9,893 bases of DNA, taken from Gammaproteobacteria bacterium. Its GTDB lineage: Bacteria; Pseudomonadota; Gammaproteobacteria; Arenicellales; Poriferihabitantaceae. A program made the translations under genes and the position numbers. Positions 6,883 to 9,893 of this stretch are shown here, one piece after another. Position 1 is the first letter of the stretch, and the number at the start of each line of letters is the position of its first letter. The DNA is taken from positions 1 to 9,893 of the forward strand of contig VXPI01000272.1 of the NCBI GenBank assembly GCA_009839585.1, given 5' to 3'. The notes beneath the pieces are model-generated. The model was given only the letters and a program-made list of their open reading frames with translations, made no database searches and had not been told where the DNA came from.

Positions 6883-7974
6883 ATGAAACAGCAACCTATA
6901 GATTTGGCCATTGTTGGCGCTGGTCCAGCCGGAAGTGTTTGTGCGTGTAGTGCCCGTGCTACTGACAGGAATTTGAGTGTTGCCTTGATTGACCGTGAAA
7001 CATTTCCTCGTGACAAGTCGTGTGGCGATGCGATTCGCGAAGACGCAATAACCATGCTCATTGAACTTGGCATGGGACATGTTTTTTCGGGTCGGTCACA
7101 AATTCATCGCCTACAGTCGACTGTCCCGGAGAAATTTGGATACATCAAGAAACTGGTCGACTTTGACAAGTACTCTTATTCCATCGTTGAACGGAAAATA
7201 TTGGATCATTCGATATACCAGTATGCGGTCGATCAGGGAGCACAGAACCTGGCCGGATACGCACTGTCTGATGCGGCCTTTGATGAGAATGCCCGGCTAT
7301 GGACGTTAAAGCTTGAGGGTCGTTCAGGCTCCCCCCTTGTTTTGCAGACAAAAGTGCTGGTAGGAGCGGATGGTGCGAGTTCCCGGGTACGCAGGATTGC
7401 CGGGCTGGAACTGAACAGTGAAAGATACATGGCTGTTGGTATTCGTGCTTATGCCCGAGTGCAGGGTGTTGACGAGGGACTCATGCGGGTCGATTTTCTG
7501 AAGCACCTGATCCCGGGTTACGGCTGGTTGTTTCCCTTGCGGGATGACAAAGCGAATATTGGGGTTGTTCTTGACCAGCGTGACTACAAATCATACGGCA
7601 ATGCTCTAAAGTCGCATCTGGAGTATTACATGAGGTATCTTGCGGATATTGGAATTGTTCTTGAAGAGGTGCACAGTATCAAGACCCATCCGTTGCCTTT
7701 GTCCTGGTCAGAGTTGCCGATTACCCCTTGTCGTCAGGTAGCGTTAATTGGTGACGCGGCGGCCATGATCGATCCGTTTACTGGGGAGGGGATTCATTTT
7801 GGAATCTGGGCGGGAATACATCTTGGAAAGTCTGTTGCAGAGAGCTTGAACAAACACGACCTGCAAGGCGGGATCAAGGATTATGCCAAAGCGTATCATG
7901 ACAAGCATGCAGACTTTATGGCGAATTCACAACATTTTCGAACCACGATCCGCTTCCAGCGAATAATGCTCTAG
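6883..7974 (+). CDS. FAD-dependent oxidoreductase, geranylgeranyl-reductase family (ends at an early in-frame TAG)
   Basis: A flavoprotein of the geranylgeranyl reductase group, whose known members reduce isoprenoid double bonds; the substrate here is unknown. The 363-aa frame has the dinucleotide-binding motif GAGPAG at 12-17, acidic D37 ending the second strand, the family motif FPRDKSCGDA at 41-50, VGADGASS from 160, GYGWLFPL in the middle, and the FAD-binding GDAAAMIDPFTGEGI at 290-304. The halogenase WxWxIP motif is absent. The ATG at 6883 is the only sensible start: no NTG codon lies between it and the in-frame TAA at 6805. No Shine-Dalgarno sequence is visible; a TATAAC box at 6817-6822 is a weak -10 candidate. 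The frame stops at TAG 7972-7974, but beyond it stays open for 46 codons to a TGA overlapping the next gene, so the C-terminus is probably truncated or the TAG is decoded. With the methyltransferase it forms a two-gene set, divergent from the exporter operon. Confidence 0.85.
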   Translation: MKQQPIDLAIVGAGPAGSVCACSARATDRNLSVALIDRETFPRDKSCGDAIREDAITMLIELGMGHVFSGRSQIHRLQSTVPEKFGYIKKLVDFDKYSYSIVERKILDHSIYQYAVDQGAQNLAGYALSDAAFDENARLWTLKLEGRSGSPLVLQTKVLVGADGASSRVRRIAGLELNSERYMAVGIRAYARVQGVDEGLMRVDFLKHLIPGYGWLFPLRDDKANIGVVLDQRDYKSYGNALKSHLEYYMRYLADIGIVLEEVHSIKTHPLPLSWSELPITPCRQVALIGDAAAMIDPFTGEGIHFGIWAGIHLGKSVAESLNKHDLQGGIKDYAKAYHDKHADFMANSQHFRTTIRFQRIML

Positions 7975-8115
7975 CCCCGGTCAGGAAACAGCGCCCCCGG
8001 CTTACTGGCAGACATTGGGATAGACGGGAAGGTGATGTTGTTTATAGAAAACCATGAAATTGATGATGCAATCTCCATTTTTGACAGATACTTCATGGTC
8101 AGCATGGTCTTATGA
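7972..8115 (+). other. In-frame amber codon and 46-codon C-terminal extension of the FAD oxidoreductase
   Basis: After TAG at 7972-7974 the same frame runs PRSGNSAPGLLADIGIDG and on to FDRYFMVSMVL, then TGA at 8113-8115. This TGA overlaps the ATG at 8112 of the methyltransferase (ATGA), the classic coupling junction. The extended product would be 410 residues counting the amber position. From memory of the family, a basic 'LL..PR..' turn followed by a helical tail fits geranylgeranyl-reductase C-termini. The stretch is therefore better explained as former or recoded coding sequence than as an intergenic spacer. Confidence 0.6.
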
Positions 8116-8990
8116 TGCAACAAGAGCGTAGCAGCGATCAACCTCGGGACTTGTCCGTTTCGACCTACTATGACGAGACCACCGAGCAGTTCGTTAAGGT
8201 CAGCGGTGATTTACGGATGGTGCATTACGGGCTTTGGGGATCCGAGACAAAAACCGAAGAAGAGTCATTACTGCGTTCCATACATGCCTTGGCAGAGGGT
8301 CTGGAACTTGGCCCGGGAAAGCGGATTCTGGATTCCGGTTGCGGGCTTGGCGGAGGTGCGGTGGTTATGGCACGCGAGTATGGTGTGCGGGTGACCGGTT
8401 TGACGATATCCAGACAGCAGGTGGTTGCGGCGACCGAGTTCGCAAAACAGAAGGGAGTTGCAGGCATGGTTGATTTTCGTCAGGGCGATTTCATGGACAT
8501 GCCCTTTCCGGATGAATCCTTCGATGCCGTGACGAACCACGAATCGTTTTGTTATGCGACGGACAAGCTCTCGTATCTAGATGGTGTGCACAGGGTTTTG
8601 CGGCCGGGTGGGCGTCTGGCCATGATGGAGGGTGCACTCACAGGTGCGGCCATGTCCGAAACTCAGGAAGCCATTCATGTCGGCATGCAAAAAGGATGGC
8701 ATATGCCGGCGTTGGAATCGTTTGACAGCATCCTGGCTACTATGGAGAAGGCGGGTTTCGAGAATATCAGGACGCGTGATCTAAAGAGTGAGGTCATGCC
8801 CTCTGCCGAGAGTCTCAGCAGACGCTGGAGACTTCTTGTCCTATTGACACCCCCGCCCAAACTGAAAGAAATTCCCGTTCATAAATTTTTGCAGGCGGCG
8901 GTGGACTTTGATTTGGGGCTCAAGCAGGGATTTGCGGCATATTACAGACTGCAGGGAACGAAACCGGATACAGGGGCCCCATCAGAATAA
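8112..8990 (+). CDS. Class I SAM-dependent methyltransferase (tocopherol/sarcosine-methyltransferase-like)
   Basis: A 292-aa cytoplasmic methyltransferase expected to move a methyl group from SAM to a small molecule or lipid-like acceptor. The N-terminal YYDETTEQFVKVSG and MVHYGLWG are characteristic of the gamma-tocopherol, sarcosine/dimethylglycine and sterol-type group. SAM motif I is ILDSGCGLGGG at 72-82. Motif II/III is QGDFMDMPFPDESFDAV around 124-140, and VLRPGGRL lies at 162-169. The start is ATGATG at 8112; ATG 8115 is equally possible. It lacks a Shine-Dalgarno sequence, which fits translational coupling to the TGA overlapping its start. It ends in TAA. It is collinear, with few or no gaps, with the convergent broken copy at 9122-9893. 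Pairing with a geranylgeranyl-reductase-like enzyme suggests tailoring of an isoprenoid, quinone or related metabolite. A role in modifying the exported peptide is possible but not shown. Confidence 0.9.
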   Translation: MMQQERSSDQPRDLSVSTYYDETTEQFVKVSGDLRMVHYGLWGSETKTEEESLLRSIHALAEGLELGPGKRILDSGCGLGGGAVVMAREYGVRVTGLTISRQQVVAATEFAKQKGVAGMVDFRQGDFMDMPFPDESFDAVTNHESFCYATDKLSYLDGVHRVLRPGGRLAMMEGALTGAAMSETQEAIHVGMQKGWHMPALESFDSILATMEKAGFENIRTRDLKSEVMPSAESLSRRWRLLVLLTPPPKLKEIPVHKFLQAAVDFDLGLKQGFAAYYRLQGTKPDTGAPSE

Positions 8991-9037
8991 GGTCCGTTGC
9001 GCTCGTTCGCCCGTTCCCCTGAAACCAGGAAATATTC

Positions 9038-9068
9038 GCCAGTCATTTGTCCTGACAGGCTCACTGGC
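9038..9068. other. Nested inverted repeat between the convergent methyltransferase genes
   Basis: GCCAGT (9038-9043) pairs with ACTGGC (9063-9068), and within the loop TGTC pairs with GACA. The 131-nt gap between the two convergent genes holds nothing else recognisable. No T-run follows on either strand, so a role as bidirectional terminator is only possible. Confidence 0.3.
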
Positions 9069-9121
9069 TCTTGAGTATTGTCCGAGTACCTGCAATGCTA
9101 TCGGTGCTCAAGGTGGCCTGT

Positions 9122-9893
9122 TCACTTGGTGCCAGATATCCATCGGTATGTAAACACGCCATCATGAAGTCCTTTGCACCATTCGATGTTGGCCTGCATC
9201 CATTGATGTGCTGATGACTCTTCTGGTGCGGCAGGAGGAGTCAGGAACACCAGTGTTCGCCATTTTACGGCCAGCTTCTCGCCAGACGGTGCCACTTCGT
9301 GATCAAGGTCTATATGGCGAATCTTCCGGAAGCGTGTTTCCTTCATGATATCGAGGAAATCATCCAGGGGAGTGAAAGGCGCTGTCCGCCAATTTTGCTG
9401 CAGGCATTGGTGTCCCGTTTCTTGCGATTCCGACAAGGGCTTGCCAGTCAGAAAACCATCCAGGGTCTGCCAGCGCCCACCCGGTTTTAGAGTTTTATAG
9501 ACACCTTCAAGATATGCAGTCTTGTCGTGCACGTGACACAAGGAGCCGTGATTGATGGCGACATCATAAGTCCCGTCAGAAAAAGGAATATCCATAAAAT
9601 CGCCATAGTAGAACTCAACAAGGTCACCAACTTCCTGCTCTTGGGCGTATTGTGTTGCGACCGAAACATGCGGTTCGCAATTGGTCAAGCCAGTGACATG
9701 AGCCCCATATAGACGCGCCAGTTCTACTGCTGGCCCGCCTAGTCCGCAACCCAGGTCGAGAACTCGTTTCCCCGGGCCGAGATGGCATCCATCCACTAGT
9801 TTGCAAATTGAACGAATGACTCCCTATTCTTCGGTTTTCGTATCGGGGCCGCAAGGTCCATACTGGATCGACCCCAGGTGGGTGTCACTGATG
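9122..9893 (-). pseudogene. Second SAM-dependent methyltransferase, interrupted by an in-frame TAG; 5' end beyond the window
   Basis: Paralog of the plus-strand methyltransferase, convergent with it. The intact 224-codon part (GTG 9796 to TGA 9122) carries motif I VLDLGCGLGGPA, YGDFMDIPFSDGTYDVA, LKPGGRW and the ending WISGTK, which matches YRLQGTK of its partner. In the same frame upstream of a TAG at 9824-9826 homology continues: SIQYGPCGPDTKTEE before the stop and GVIRSICKLVDGCHLGPGKR after it align with MVHYGLWGSETKTEE, then ESLLRSIHALAEGLELGPGKR. The TAG replaces a Glu codon of the paralog, so one G-to-T change would create it. There is no frameshift and no other stop, so the damage is a single nonsense codon, recent or suppressed. 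Starting at GTG 9796 would give a protein without its conserved N-terminal region and with no good ribosome-binding site. Coding sequence runs off the right edge. Confidence 0.8.

Noticed and set aside
6739..7080. Full 113-codon minus-strand frame antisense to the FAD oxidoreductase N-terminus
   Set aside because: The part overlapping the conserved FAD-binding region is a shadow. Only the portion left of 6876 was kept as a low-confidence small ORF.
6883..7974. Flavin-dependent halogenase as identity of the FAD enzyme
   Set aside because: The halogenase WxWxIP motif is absent, whereas the FPRDKSCGDA and GYGWLFPL motifs point to the geranylgeranyl reductase group.
9624..9854. 76-codon minus-strand frame reaching past the TAG of the second methyltransferase
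   Set aside because: It is a different frame from the methyltransferase and its Arg/Ser-rich product matches nothing. The homology across the TAG is in one frame, so a frameshift explanation is not needed.

Overview
The window carries a bacteriocin/RiPP export module of the NHLM type on the minus strand, and next to it a small divergently transcribed set of tailoring-type enzymes. The HlyD-family adaptor implies a Gram-negative, probably proteobacterial, host. The sequence does not identify the organism further. No rRNA, tRNA, CRISPR array or transposase is visible.

Minus strand, read from about 6413 down to 175: a short HlyD-like membrane-fusion protein, a possible 52-codon small ORF starting 2 nt after its stop, a C39-peptidase/permease/ATPase transporter (the leader-cleaving half), and 1 nt after that a second permease/ATPase with the divergent N-terminal domain typical of NHLM exporters. 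Tight spacing indicates one operon. No TolC-like outer-membrane channel is present. No precursor with a recognisable nitrile-hydratase-like or Nif11-like leader and a double-glycine site is seen, although several short unassigned ORFs lie beside the exporter.

Plus strand, 6883-8990: a geranylgeranyl-reductase-family FAD oxidoreductase followed by a class I SAM-dependent methyltransferase of the tocopherol/sarcosine-methyltransferase-like type. A paralogous methyltransferase converges from the right edge and runs off the window.

The most notable signal is a pair of in-frame amber (TAG) codons. One interrupts the second methyltransferase inside its conserved N-terminal region, with homology to its paralog in the same frame on both sides. 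The other ends the FAD oxidoreductase at 7972-7974. Reading through it adds 46 codons and ends in a TGA that overlaps the methyltransferase start (ATGA), the junction expected of an intact coupled pair. All other recognised genes end in TGA or TAA. Either two neighbouring genes have each taken a recent nonsense mutation, or UAG is decoded in this host. The window alone cannot decide.
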